Under the pieces are notes generated by a model. It made no database searches, was not told where the DNA came from, and worked only from the letters and a program-made list of their open reading frames with translations. Below, piece after piece: positions 1 through 9,155 of a stretch of DNA of 64,000 nt. Every line of letters begins with the position of its first letter. The stretch's first letter is position 1. Origin of the DNA: an uncultured Alphaproteobacteria bacterium (GTDB lineage: Bacteria > Pseudomonadota > Alphaproteobacteria > UBA8366 > JADFVY01); assembly GCA_947259105.1 (NCBI GenBank), contig CAMYKU010000023.1, forward strand, positions 16,880 through 80,879, in the 5' to 3' direction. A program made the position numbers and the translations under genes.

Positions 1-1
1 G

Positions 2-475
2 CGCGCCCGCCTTAAGGATCGTGGCGATCTGCTGCCCCAGCTGGCCCGGGTGACACAGCACCGGCTGGTAATGCAGAAAGACTCACTGGAGGTACTCAGA
101 CGGCTCCGCACGCGGAGCATCTCCGGGCGCAATCCCCCGGAACGGGCCGCGGCCGAGGCCGAGCTGGAAGCCGTCCTGGGCCGTGTCCTGGCCGCCGCCA
201 TGGCCGATCCCGGCCTTGCCGGGGTTACCGAATTCGAAACCGTGCGGACGGCGCTGGCGGACAGCACGGCGCAGATTCGGCGGGCCGCCGCAGTCTATAA
301 CGATGCGGTGGCCACGTATAACCAGTCGACGGCGCGTTTTCCGGCGAACGTACTGTCGCGCCGAATGGGCGTCGTCAAGGCGGAATATTTCGACGACGGT
401 AGAGGCACGTTCTTCGAAACCAGAAGGGACGGGCAGGGGGCTGCGGTTGCCGAAGGCCACGCGCAGGCCCGCTAA
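2..475 (+). CDS. LemA-family protein, 5' end outside window
   Basis: The frame is open to the left edge, so this is the C-terminal 157 residues of a longer protein. It carries the LemA signature: an acidic helix with ALADS, then YNDAV..YNQ and FPANV, then a KAEYFDD block, which corresponds to the usual YNxxVxxYNxxxxxFPxxxxA...F pattern. LemA proteins are inner-membrane proteins with one N-terminal membrane helix and a coiled helical bundle; their biochemical role is not settled. The missing part would hold the membrane anchor. A GTG at 50 could be taken as a start but the coding similarity continues upstream (RLKDRGDLLPQL resembles the LemA motif RRxDLIPNL), so I read it as truncated by the window. 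A second LemA gene follows at 611. Confidence 0.8.
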   Translation, partial: RARLKDRGDLLPQLARVTQHRLVMQKDSLEVLRRLRTRSISGRNPPERAAAEAELEAVLGRVLAAAMADPGLAGVTEFETVRTALADSTAQIRRAAAVYNDAVATYNQSTARFPANVLSRRMGVVKAEYFDDGRGTFFETRRDGQGAAVAEGHAQAR

Positions 476-610
476 CCCGTCGCCGGCGACCGGCAAATGT
501 CATTTCCCAACCTGATGCAAGCCTCGCGAATATTAACCAAATTGTTGCGTTCGGATGTTTGAATGACCGAATCCGCTGCCGTACGGATGCGGTCAACAAG
601 GGATGTGGAA

Positions 611-1168
611 ATGATCGAAACCATCGTTGTTGTCGTCATCGTCGGCGGTCTCCTGCTGTGGGCCGTCTCCATTTACAACCGGCTGGTCCGGAACCGGAAC
701 CTCGTCGAGGAGGGGTGGAGCGGCATCGAGACCCAGCTCAAGCGCCGGTCGAACCTGATTCCGAACCTCGTCGAGGCGGTCAAGGGCTACATGGGCCAGG
801 AAAAGGGAGTCCTGGAGAAGGTGACCGAGATGCGGTCGCGTACCGGCCAGGCGTCGACGCCCGCGGAGCGGGGCAAAGCGGAGGGTCTGCTGGGCCAGGC
901 GCTGGCCAACGTGTTCGCCGTGGCCGAGGCGTATCCGGAACTGAAATCGAACCAGAATTTTCTGGATCTGCACAACCAGCTGGCCGGGGTCGAGGACGAG
1001 ATCCAGCTGGCGCGCCGCTATTACAACGGTACGGTGCGGAATCTCAATATCCTGATCGAATCCTTCCCCAGCAACATGATCGCCAACATGTTCGGCTTCC
1101 TGCAGGCCGAGTTCTTCGAGATCGAGGACGAGGGGGACCGCGCGGTACCGCAGGTCAGCTTCTCCTGA
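611..1168 (+). CDS. LemA family protein
   Basis: A 185-residue LemA protein. Residues about 1-22 form the single membrane helix (MIETIVVVVIVGGLLLWAVS), followed by RRSNLIPNLVEAVKGY, the classical LemA motif, and later YYNGTVRNLN..IESFPSNMIANMFGF, the family C-terminal signature. I start at the ATG at 611 because AAGGG lies about 8 bases upstream; an in-frame ATG at 563 would add a hydrophilic leader before the helix. It is followed 17 bases later by a DUF2207 gene, the usual partner of LemA in many genomes. Function unknown; the genes probably work together in the envelope. Confidence 0.88.
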   Translation: MIETIVVVVIVGGLLLWAVSIYNRLVRNRNLVEEGWSGIETQLKRRSNLIPNLVEAVKGYMGQEKGVLEKVTEMRSRTGQASTPAERGKAEGLLGQALANVFAVAEAYPELKSNQNFLDLHNQLAGVEDEIQLARRYYNGTVRNLNILIESFPSNMIANMFGFLQAEFFEIEDEGDRAVPQVSFS

Positions 1169-1185
1169 CCGGGGCGAACGTTGCG

Positions 1186-2922
1186 ATGGCCGTTCTGGCG
1201 CGCATCCTGGGACCCGCAGCCGGCCTGCTGTTGCTGTTCGCCGCGCCGGCGTTTGGCCAGGAACGCATCCTCGATTTCGACAGCCGCGTGGTCATCGCCG
1301 CCGACGGCGAGTTGACGGTAACCGAAACGATAACTGTCCAGGCCGAAGGCGACCGCATCAAACGCGGTATCTACCGCGATTTTCCGACCAGATACGAAGG
1401 ACCGGGCGGGCGGTCGCATATCGTCGGGTTCGACGTCGTGGACGTCCTGCGCGACGGGCGGCGCGAGAACTGGTTCACGGAGAACCGCAGCAACGGCGTG
1501 CGCGTCTATGCGGGTGACAAGGACGTCTACCTGCGGCCCGGCCGCTACACATATACCCTGACCTACAAGACGGACCGTCAGATCGGATTCTTCGAGAATT
1601 ACGACGAACTGTACTGGAACGTCACCGGGAACGACTGGGACTTCGCGATCGAACGTGCCCGGGTGACGATCGTCCTGCCGGCGGACGCAACGATCGTCCA
1701 GACGGCGGCCTATACTGGCCGGCAGGGCGCCACCGGGCAGGACTGGAACGGCCGGACCGACGACCGCGGCAATCCCGTTTTCGAAAGCACCCGGCGCCTT
1801 GCGCCAGGCGAGGGGCTGACCGTCGCCGTTGCGTGGCCGAAGGGCTTCGTTGCGCCCCCGACGGCCGCGGACGAGCTCGTCTGGGCGCTGCGCGCCTATA
1901 TGGGCGTCCTGGCGGGCGCCGCGGCCCTGCTGCTTTTGGTGGTCTACTATTATGCGGTCTGGCGCCGGGTCGGCCGCGACCCGAAGCGTGGCGTGATCGT
2001 GCCGCGATGGCGGTCGCCGCGGGGAATCTCGCCCGCCGCCTCCCGCTTCATCTCGGAAATGGGTTTCGATGACAAGGCGATCGGCGCCGCGGTGGTCAGC
2101 CTGGCGGTCAAGGGCAAGCTGATCATCGAGGACGATGGCGACGACGAATACACGTTGCGCAAGCATGACGGCGGGTTCGGGATGAAGCTGTCGCCGGGCG
2201 AGAAGGCGATGCACCGGGCCCTCTTCCTGTGGAGCGACAGCGCCGCCGTCCAGGAAGGCAATCACACGCGCCTGAAGCCGGCGGTCGATGCGCTGCGCGA
2301 GGCCCTGTCCGCCGACTACGAAGGTGCCCATTTCCGCCGCAATCTGGGATATTTCGTCGGCGGGGTGTTCCTCAGCGTGTTCGCCGTGTTCGGCACCGGC
2401 ATCGTCAACGTCAATGATACCGGGGCGCTGGGCACGATCGTTATGGCTGTGACGATCTTGGCCGCGCTCGCCTTCAATGTCCTGTTCCGATATTTGTTGA
2501 AGGCGCCGACGCTGGAAGGACGCGGGATCATGGATGAGATCGAGGGTTTCCGGATGTATCTGTCGACCGCCGAGCAGGACCGCCTGAACCTGCTGCATCC
2601 ACCGGAGCGGACCCCGGCGCTGTTCGAGAAATACCTGCCCTACGCCATGGCGCTGGATGTCGAAAACGAATGGGGCGAGCAGTTCCAGGACGTGTTCGCG
2701 GCGGCCGCGGCCGGCGGCGACGGCGGTTACCAGCCGGGCTGGTACCACGGGCGGCGCAGCCATCGCGGCTGGTCGTCGCCGGGCCGCTTCGCCGGCAGCC
2801 TCGGCGCGTCGCTCGGCGGCTCGATCGCATCGGCCGCAACCCCGCCGGGCTCGTCCTCCGGCTCCGGCGGCGGCGGCTCCTCCGGCGGCGGCGGTGGGGG
2901 CGGCGGCGGCGGCGGCTGGTAG
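1186..2922 (+). CDS. DUF2207 membrane protein, full length
   Basis: A 578-residue predicted membrane protein of the DUF2207 (YciQ-like) family. A signal peptide (residues about 1-26, ending FGQ) precedes an exported beta-rich domain with FDSRVVIAADGELTVTETI and IKRGIYRDFPTRY, hallmarks of the family. A membrane helix near residues 230-250 is followed by the cytoplasmic motif GRDPKRGVIVPRW and MGFDDKAIGAA, two more helices near residues 390-430, and a C-terminal tail of Gly and Ser ending in Trp. The Gly-rich end is typical of this family. It sits between LemA and a second, shorter DUF2207 gene whose ATG lies 2 bases after this stop, so the three are almost certainly one operon. Confidence 0.85.
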   Translation: MAVLARILGPAAGLLLLFAAPAFGQERILDFDSRVVIAADGELTVTETITVQAEGDRIKRGIYRDFPTRYEGPGGRSHIVGFDVVDVLRDGRRENWFTENRSNGVRVYAGDKDVYLRPGRYTYTLTYKTDRQIGFFENYDELYWNVTGNDWDFAIERARVTIVLPADATIVQTAAYTGRQGATGQDWNGRTDDRGNPVFESTRRLAPGEGLTVAVAWPKGFVAPPTAADELVWALRAYMGVLAGAAALLLLVVYYYAVWRRVGRDPKRGVIVPRWRSPRGISPAASRFISEMGFDDKAIGAAVVSLAVKGKLIIEDDGDDEYTLRKHDGGFGMKLSPGEKAMHRALFLWSDSAAVQEGNHTRLKPAVDALREALSADYEGAHFRRNLGYFVGGVFLSVFAVFGTGIVNVNDTGALGTIVMAVTILAALAFNVLFRYLLKAPTLEGRGIMDEIEGFRMYLSTAEQDRLNLLHPPERTPALFEKYLPYAMALDVENEWGEQFQDVFAAAAAGGDGGYQPGWYHGRRSHRGWSSPGRFAGSLGASLGGSIASAATPPGSSSGSGGGGSSGGGGGGGGGGGW

Positions 2923-2924
2923 GA

Positions 2925-4070
2925 ATGATCCAGGTCCTTCGCCTTTCCGGCCTCGCCATCGTCGCCTCGGTGCTGCTCGCGCTGGTGGTCGTCTTCGGGT
3001 TCTTCGTGGTCAGCTTCTTCGTTGCGGAGTGGCGGCCGGACTGGACCATCGCCGAGAGCTTAAATCGATGGCTGCATGCCGAACCGGATCCGTCCGTCGC
3101 GGCGCCCACGGCGGCGCCCGGCTCGCCCCCGGACAATCTATGGCCCTGGTTCGCGGCGGCGCTGGCGCCGTTCGCCTGGTATCTCCTCGTCTGGTGGGGC
3201 TGGGGCCGCGACCGGCTGCTGGGTGTGGCATTCCCGCGCTTCAGGCCGCCGGCGGGACTGTCGCCCTCGAGCGTGCGTCAGATCCTCGGCATGGGGTTCG
3301 ATGACAAGGTGATGGCGGCGGAAATGCTGAATCTCGCCGTGTGCGGCTACCTGCGGATCGAACGCGATTCAGCAGGTCTCTATACGCTGCGGCGCACCGA
3401 CAACCCGTCCGGCGAACTCACCGCGGCGCAGCGGCGTCTGCTCGCCAGCCTGTTCCGGGCGCGGCCCTGGGTGCGGCTGCACGGCCAGGATGCCGCACAT
3501 CTGCGGGTCGCCATGGAAACCTTCCGCAGCGAACTCGAGCATGAGCTCGAGGGGCCGGTCTACGCCACCAACGTCTGGGCCGTCGCCGCGGGTATCGCGG
3601 TCAGCGGCGCCGTGTTCATGGCGGCGACGGAAACCCTGCCGCATAGCGCGCCGGCCGGGCTGGATTTGTGGCTGGCCGGCGGCGCGCTGATCGCGATGGC
3701 GGCGGTGAATGTCCTGTTCTTCCGGCTGATGAAGGCGCCGACCGGGCCGGGGCGGGACATCCTCGACGCCATTGGGGGATTCCGGCGGTTCCTGGCGACG
3801 GCCGAGCACGAGCGGATGAAGCTGGCCGACGCCCCCAGAATGACGTCGCACCTCTTCGCGCAGCACCTGCCCTATGCGCTGGCGATGGACATCGAACTCG
3901 ACTGGTCGGAACGCTTTGCCGGCTCGGTAAAGCGTACGATCCCGGATGCGCTCGATTACGAATGGTACGCGGACCCCGGGAAAGTCGCCTACGATATGGG
4001 CCTGATGGGCATGGTGCGCGCGCTTGGCGGTGCGCTGGCGGCGGTCATGTATGGCGAGGCGGAGGGTTAG
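2925..4070 (+). CDS. DUF2207 membrane protein lacking the exported domain
   Basis: A 381-residue paralog of the preceding gene. It has an N-terminal membrane helix (residues about 5-30), a short proline-rich exported loop, a second helix (about 68-85), and then the DUF2207 cytoplasmic region: GRDRLLGVAFPRFRPPAGLSP and MGFDDKVMAAEMLNLAV, followed by two helices (about 215-270) and a region with HLPYALAMDIELDW that matches YLPYAMALDVENEW of the neighbour. The large exported beta domain and the Gly-rich tail of the full-length protein are missing. This looks like a partial duplication specialised for the cytoplasmic half. Function unknown. The start 2 bases after the upstream stop indicates translational coupling. 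Confidence 0.8.
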   Translation: MIQVLRLSGLAIVASVLLALVVVFGFFVVSFFVAEWRPDWTIAESLNRWLHAEPDPSVAAPTAAPGSPPDNLWPWFAAALAPFAWYLLVWWGWGRDRLLGVAFPRFRPPAGLSPSSVRQILGMGFDDKVMAAEMLNLAVCGYLRIERDSAGLYTLRRTDNPSGELTAAQRRLLASLFRARPWVRLHGQDAAHLRVAMETFRSELEHELEGPVYATNVWAVAAGIAVSGAVFMAATETLPHSAPAGLDLWLAGGALIAMAAVNVLFFRLMKAPTGPGRDILDAIGGFRRFLATAEHERMKLADAPRMTSHLFAQHLPYALAMDIELDWSERFAGSVKRTIPDALDYEWYADPGKVAYDMGLMGMVRALGGALAAVMYGEAEG

Positions 4071-4173
4071 GCAACCGGGGCGCCCCTTGCGATTCGGCGC
4101 CGATTGCCCCATATCCACGCCAATACCGCGCCCTGGAGACCGGGCGCTATTTTGATGGCCCGGAGCCTGGCAC

Positions 4174-5763
<1,590 letters not shown>

Positions 5764-5784
5764 CGTTTGTTCGCTGAGTTTGCA

Positions 5785-5856
5785 CCGGCCCGCTCCCGCA
5801 CCCGGCCGCCCACAGTGTCCGATACCGATGGGCGGCCGGGTTGGGGAGCGGGCCGG
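5785..5856. repeat. Long two-step hairpin, possible bidirectional terminator
   Basis: Outer arms 5785-5797 and 5844-5856 are perfect 13-base complements, and inner arms 5801-5812 and 5829-5840 are perfect 12-base complements, separated by matching 3-base internal bulges; the loop is 16 bases (5813-5828). It lies between the convergent prfC and SNase-like genes, so it may end both transcripts, although there is no T run on either side. The 25 paired bases are longer than needed for a terminator, so a dispersed palindromic repeat is an alternative. Confidence 0.6.
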
Positions 5857-5872
5857 CGCCGAACCCAATTGC

Positions 5873-6370
5873 CTAGCGTCGCGGCATGCCGGCCCAAAGC
5901 CCGGCCCGCTGCCGGCGCGCCGACGTCTCGGCATCCGCATAGGCCGCGGCAAGGGCGCCGTCCGCATTGCCGCCTGCCGTGTCGCTGCGTGAGACGACCG
6001 CCCATCCGCCCCGCAGCATCGCCAGGCCGACATCCCCGGCGCGGCTGTTCGTGCAGGCTGCCTCGTCGCGCCGCTTCGTCGTGTCCTTGATGGTGCAGGC
6101 CAGCGTCCCGTTCGGGCCGATCAAATCGTCCAGCGCGGCCCGCGCGTACCAGCCGTCGGCGTTGTCCAGGTTCGGGGCATCGATGCCCCACAAATCGAAG
6201 AGCCGGCCGCCGACCTCGACCGTATCGCCGTCCCGCGCCACTGCCGGTCCGCTGATGGTCTTTTGCGTCGTCGCGCCGGCAGCCTGGGTGCTCCCGCTGA
6301 AATCCGTCGAGCAGCCCGCCAGCAGGAGCGCCGCCGCAAAGGCGGCTGAAAAGGATGTACTACGTCGCAT
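5873..6370 (-). CDS. SNase-like lipoprotein, probably catalytically dead
   Basis: A 165-residue predicted lipoprotein: signal helix with lipobox LLLAGC (Cys about residue 20), then a staphylococcal-nuclease-like OB fold with ARDGDTVEVGGRLFDLWGIDAP and a later GLAMLRGGWAVV strand/helix. The family normally has Arg before the Leu of the RLLxxDxPE strand and Glu after the Pro; here these positions are Asp (FDLWGIDAP) and Asn (APN), while the calcium-type Asp of GID is kept. Loss of both catalytic residues argues against nuclease activity and for a binding role. Four Cys in the mature part may form disulfides. It stands alone downstream of the DUF1194 gene. Confidence 0.72.
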   Translation of the reverse strand: MRRSTSFSAAFAAALLLAGCSTDFSGSTQAAGATTQKTISGPAVARDGDTVEVGGRLFDLWGIDAPNLDNADGWYARAALDDLIGPNGTLACTIKDTTKRRDEAACTNSRAGDVGLAMLRGGWAVVSRSDTAGGNADGALAAAYADAETSARRQRAGLWAGMPRR

Positions 6371-6439
6371 CGCGTGACTCTATCGTAAGGTCTGGAAAGA
6401 TCGCAATCCGCCCGGCGACCGCACCGCCATGGCGCCGCC

Positions 6440-7192
6440 TCAGAACGCAGTGGCCGCATGGCCGGTCATCGGGTCCGACGCCTCGGCGGCGTTGGTGCCG
6501 GACTCGGCACCCGCCACTTCGAGGATCAGTTTCTTCAGGATCGCCTCGGCAAATTCCTCGCGCGATCGCGCGGTCATCATGAACGCGCCGGGACCGCCGA
6601 TGACATCGTTGGCGTAGTGCTCGGTCAGCGGTTCGCCACTGGGGCCGGGATAGCCGCCGCCTTCGGAAATCACCACCAGCGCATTGATCGTGATGCCTTT
6701 GAGCAGCGTCGTCTGGCGCACCAGCTCCAGCGGCCGTCCGTTGCGCTGTGGCCCGTCGCCGGACACGTCGATTACCTTGCGGGTGCCCTCGAAACCGTTG
6801 GTCTCGATCAGGTTGGCGGAATAGTGGATCGCGTTGCTGATCGAGTTCGAGCCCCAGACGGCGCGCGGCGCGGCCACAAGCCGCCTGCCGAAATCGCGGG
6901 CCGACGCCTCGTCCCTGATCACCGTCCAGTCGACGATGGTGTGCTGCGATTCCGGCGCCGCCCATTCGACGAAGGCGACGGCAATCTTCTGCAGGTACCC
7001 GCCCCTTATCGCCGCCAGCACCCTGGGATGCGCCAGCGCCGCCGCATAACCGGCGCGCTGCAGCGCCATCTCGTCATCGTCGATCGACCCCGAGCCGTCG
7101 GCCGCGAACACCAGTTCCAGGTCGACCGGCTCCTGCGCCAGCGACGGTGTCGCGGTGAACAGCAGTGCCAGAAACACGAGACTCACGCGCAA
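6440..7192 (-). CDS. DUF1194 (vWA-like) exported protein
   Basis: A 250-residue exported protein of the DUF1194 family, which has a von Willebrand factor A-like fold. A signal peptide (LVFLALLFTATPSLAQ) precedes EPVDLELVFAADGSGSID, whose DGSGS is the MIDAS metal site motif DxSxS; a second MIDAS element is DVSGDGP. The C-terminal block DVIGGPGAFM is shared with the copies at 43445, 44451 and 45292. I choose the TTG at 7190-7192 because AAGGAGG is placed 8 bases upstream and the signal peptide begins there; an ATG 20 codons earlier would run through a permease fossil. Function of the family is unknown. Confidence 0.75.
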   Translation of the reverse strand: MRVSLVFLALLFTATPSLAQEPVDLELVFAADGSGSIDDDEMALQRAGYAAALAHPRVLAAIRGGYLQKIAVAFVEWAAPESQHTIVDWTVIRDEASARDFGRRLVAAPRAVWGSNSISNAIHYSANLIETNGFEGTRKVIDVSGDGPQRNGRPLELVRQTTLLKGITINALVVISEGGGYPGPSGEPLTEHYANDVIGGPGAFMMTARSREEFAEAILKKLILEVAGAESGTNAAEASDPMTGHAATAF

Positions 7193-7237
7193 TATGACAG
7201 CCTCCTTGATCCCACGGTATTGCACAACTTCGCCTGC

Positions 7238-7371
7238 AGCGGCCAGATCCACAGCAGCATCGGGATCGCCACGATCACCGGCCAGTCTATCGCGTCGTAG
7301 ATGTCCAGCGCCAGAACGGTGTTGAGCAGGATCATCGCGGCGACCGCGGCGCCGGCGGCGTTTCTCAGCGG
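7238..7371 (-). pseudogene. Fossil of an SLC13-type permease 3' end with internal deletion
   Basis: Read on the minus strand this stretch gives an open frame similar to two separated parts of the intact permease at 9156: the segment LNTVLALDIYDAIDWPVIV matches its LNIVPAREIYDAVDWPVIV, and then jumps directly to AIPMLLWIWPL, its last 11 residues. About 140 residues between the two are missing, and the joint falls at a Val-Ile-Val found at both places in the intact protein. Bases 7238-7278 match 9160-9200 at 40 of 41 positions. The fossil starts right after the stop of the glycosidase gene and has lost its own stop, running on into the ribosome-binding site of the DUF1194 gene. Confidence 0.72.
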
Positions 7372-8130
7372 CTAATTTGAACTCTCCACCACTGCAATGA
7401 TCGGGCCGACCGGCCAGGAATTATCGGCGCGGCCGATCTCCGGCGCGTGCAGGCTGGATATGACGCCGTCGAGAAACAGCGCGTTGCGGCAGGCCAGCTT
7501 GTCGCGAAACAAAGTCGCGAAGTCGTGGAAGTTGACGGAAGCTTCGGAAATCGCAAAAACGACTTCATGCCGGTTGATGATGCCGACGCCGTTGCGGCGC
7601 TTTCTGGAACTCGATCTCTCAGCGAAACGCGGGTGCAGTTTGCCATCGATAACCAGCATGGGGCCGGATTGGGTGGCGAAATCGGGTCGCCGGTTGCGTT
7701 TTAGAAAAGCCCGCGTCTCCATCACGCCGGCGGTGTCGCCTTCGGTGTAAAAAACGCCGTTTGGCCGCATATGAAAATTGCCTGGCCCGGGGCCGGTCAT
7801 CGCCTCGTGCAGCTTGCGGCGGCCTTCCACATAATAGCCGACCGGCGAGCGGTCGCGGTGATACATGCCGCCATTCATGGCAAAGGGCAGCGCCAAGCCT
7901 GTCCTGGCGAGATCGGCCTTCAAGGCGCGGAACGAGCCGTAGGGTTTGCCGCCTGCATCATTCAGGAAAAGTCGCAGATCGTGCTGGCGAAGGTCGAAGG
8001 CGCAGACGACATAAGTGTCGGAGTTATGTGTGGTCTTCCAGCAATTTTGACGTTCTGTCGCAGCGCTCGCCGGCTCGGGCGCCAAAGCCGCCAGGACGGC
8101 AAGCGCCAGTGCGAGGCTGCGGATGAGCAT
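7372..8130 (-). CDS. Phosphodiester glycosidase family protein (DUF2233/NAGPA-like), exported
   Basis: A 252-residue exported protein: signal peptide LALALAVLAALAPEPASA, then a domain resembling the phosphodiester glycosidase family (related to the mammalian uncovering enzyme NAGPA and bacterial YigE-like proteins). Visible family blocks are PFAMNGGMYHRDRSPVGYY, GVFYTEGDTAGV, ATQSGPMLVIDGKLH, NGVGIINRHEVVFAIS and CRNALFLDGVISSLHAPE. The start ATG at 8128-8130 has GAGG about 9 bases upstream and begins a proper signal peptide, so I prefer it; however the frame continues upstream without a stop into a truncated DUF1194 gene (8131-8274), so a longer fusion product is possible. The substrate is not known. 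Confidence 0.8.
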   Translation of the reverse strand: MLIRSLALALAVLAALAPEPASAATERQNCWKTTHNSDTYVVCAFDLRQHDLRLFLNDAGGKPYGSFRALKADLARTGLALPFAMNGGMYHRDRSPVGYYVEGRRKLHEAMTGPGPGNFHMRPNGVFYTEGDTAGVMETRAFLKRNRRPDFATQSGPMLVIDGKLHPRFAERSSSRKRRNGVGIINRHEVVFAISEASVNFHDFATLFRDKLACRNALFLDGVISSLHAPEIGRADNSWPVGPIIAVVESSN

Positions 8131-8274
8131 GCGTTCGACCTCATGGTGCCAAGTAAGCGCCGCTTGACCGGCGCGCTGCAGCGCGATCTCCTCATCGTCG
8201 ATCGACCCTGACCCGTCGGCGGCGGCATGGGCAGGCGCTGAAAGCAGAACTGCAGCCGCAATGATGCGGATCAT
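8131..8274 (-). pseudogene. Truncated DUF1194 gene, in frame with the glycosidase
   Basis: Forty-eight codons with their own GGGAGG ribosome-binding site and ATG (8272-8274) encode a signal peptide (IIAAAVLLSAPAHAAA) followed by DGSGSIDDEEIALQRAGQAA, which matches the MIDAS start of the DUF1194 proteins of this window (DGSGSIDDDEMALQRAGYAA at 6440-7192). The rest of the vWA domain is absent; after TWHHEVER the reading frame runs straight into the ATG of the phosphodiester glycosidase. It may be dead, or it may still act as an upstream translated leader for the glycosidase. One residue after the signal, the mature VDLEL strand normally found before DxSxS is also lost. Confidence 0.7.
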
Positions 8275-8388
8275 CCGCGCCTCCCTGTCTACGCCATTAT
8301 GGCACGACGCATCGGTACATTATACCGGGCCGCGCGCCGTTTTGTCAGGCGCTTCGCCAAATGGCGCTTCATCCATTCCGCCGGGCGA

Positions 8389-9045
8389 TCAGTCGACCGT
8401 CATCTCACTGTAACCGGAATGGATATCGAAGATATCGTACACCACGGGACCGCCTTTTTTCACGATCTTGCTATGGACATAAGTGAAATGGATACCGCCG
8501 CCATCGTACAGATGGCTTTCGCTGTAGGCGGTTATATGCAGGAAATATCTGAAGGTTTCATTGGCGGGCGAAAGTGGAATGACGGTCAGGTCCGGCTCGG
8601 GAAGCGGAGCACTGGCTGTCACCGAATTCCAGGCGCCGAGATTGCCGTCGCCGCGATACTCATCCCTGTTCAGGTCGGGGTTGTCATACACGTTTCCATC
8701 GAATTCCCGGATCTTAAAAGTGGCGGCGTTCCCGCGATTTGAGAGGTCGATTCTGTAGAGTTCGGTCGAGGAAAGCAACTCGACGGCATCGTCATCGCAT
8801 TTCATGCCATGGACCTGAAAGACGGCGAGCGGCACCTCGATAGCCTCGATCCTGCCCTCGGTGTCGTCGAAGAAGATGACCGTCAGGACATGCGCGGACG
8901 AAAGTCGTTTCGAGAAACTGAATTCGTACGCGATGTATCTGTCCGTCGTACAGTAATAGCCGTCGCTGTCGGCCAGAGCGCCGCGTGGCGTGAGAACGCA
9001 CAACCCGAGAAGTAATGTGGAAGCAAGCAGGCAGCGTGCTGTCAT
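8389..9045 (-). CDS. Unknown exported protein
   Basis: A 218-residue protein I do not recognise. It begins with a signal peptide (residues about 1-25, LLASTLLLGLCVLTPRGALA) and continues as a beta-rich, aromatic sequence with two Cys (YYCTT and MKCDD) that could form a disulfide. The start at 9045 is supported by AGGAG 7 bases upstream; an in-frame ATG at 9102 would give an unlikely 19-residue leader. The composition is less GC-driven than its neighbours, with many AT-rich codons, which suggests a different origin. It lies between the intact permease and the DUF1194 fragment in the rearranged block. Confidence 0.65.
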   Translation of the reverse strand: MTARCLLASTLLLGLCVLTPRGALADSDGYYCTTDRYIAYEFSFSKRLSSAHVLTVIFFDDTEGRIEAIEVPLAVFQVHGMKCDDDAVELLSSTELYRIDLSNRGNAATFKIREFDGNVYDNPDLNRDEYRGDGNLGAWNSVTASAPLPEPDLTVIPLSPANETFRYFLHITAYSESHLYDGGGIHFTYVHSKIVKKGGPVVYDIFDIHSGYSEMTVD

Positions 9046-9155
9046 CGTCCGACTCCTGAACGTTGGTGACCTCCCGTCCGTATGGATACCCCCGGCGGCC
9101 ATAGTAGACCCTCGCTTGCTAACGCTCTGTTAAGCAGGACATTCGAACACGGCCG

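Noticed and set aside
1021..2763. Long open frame on the minus strand opposite the first DUF2207 gene
   Set aside because: Arg/Pro/Ala-rich shadow of a GC-rich gene with no family motifs and no ribosome-binding site.
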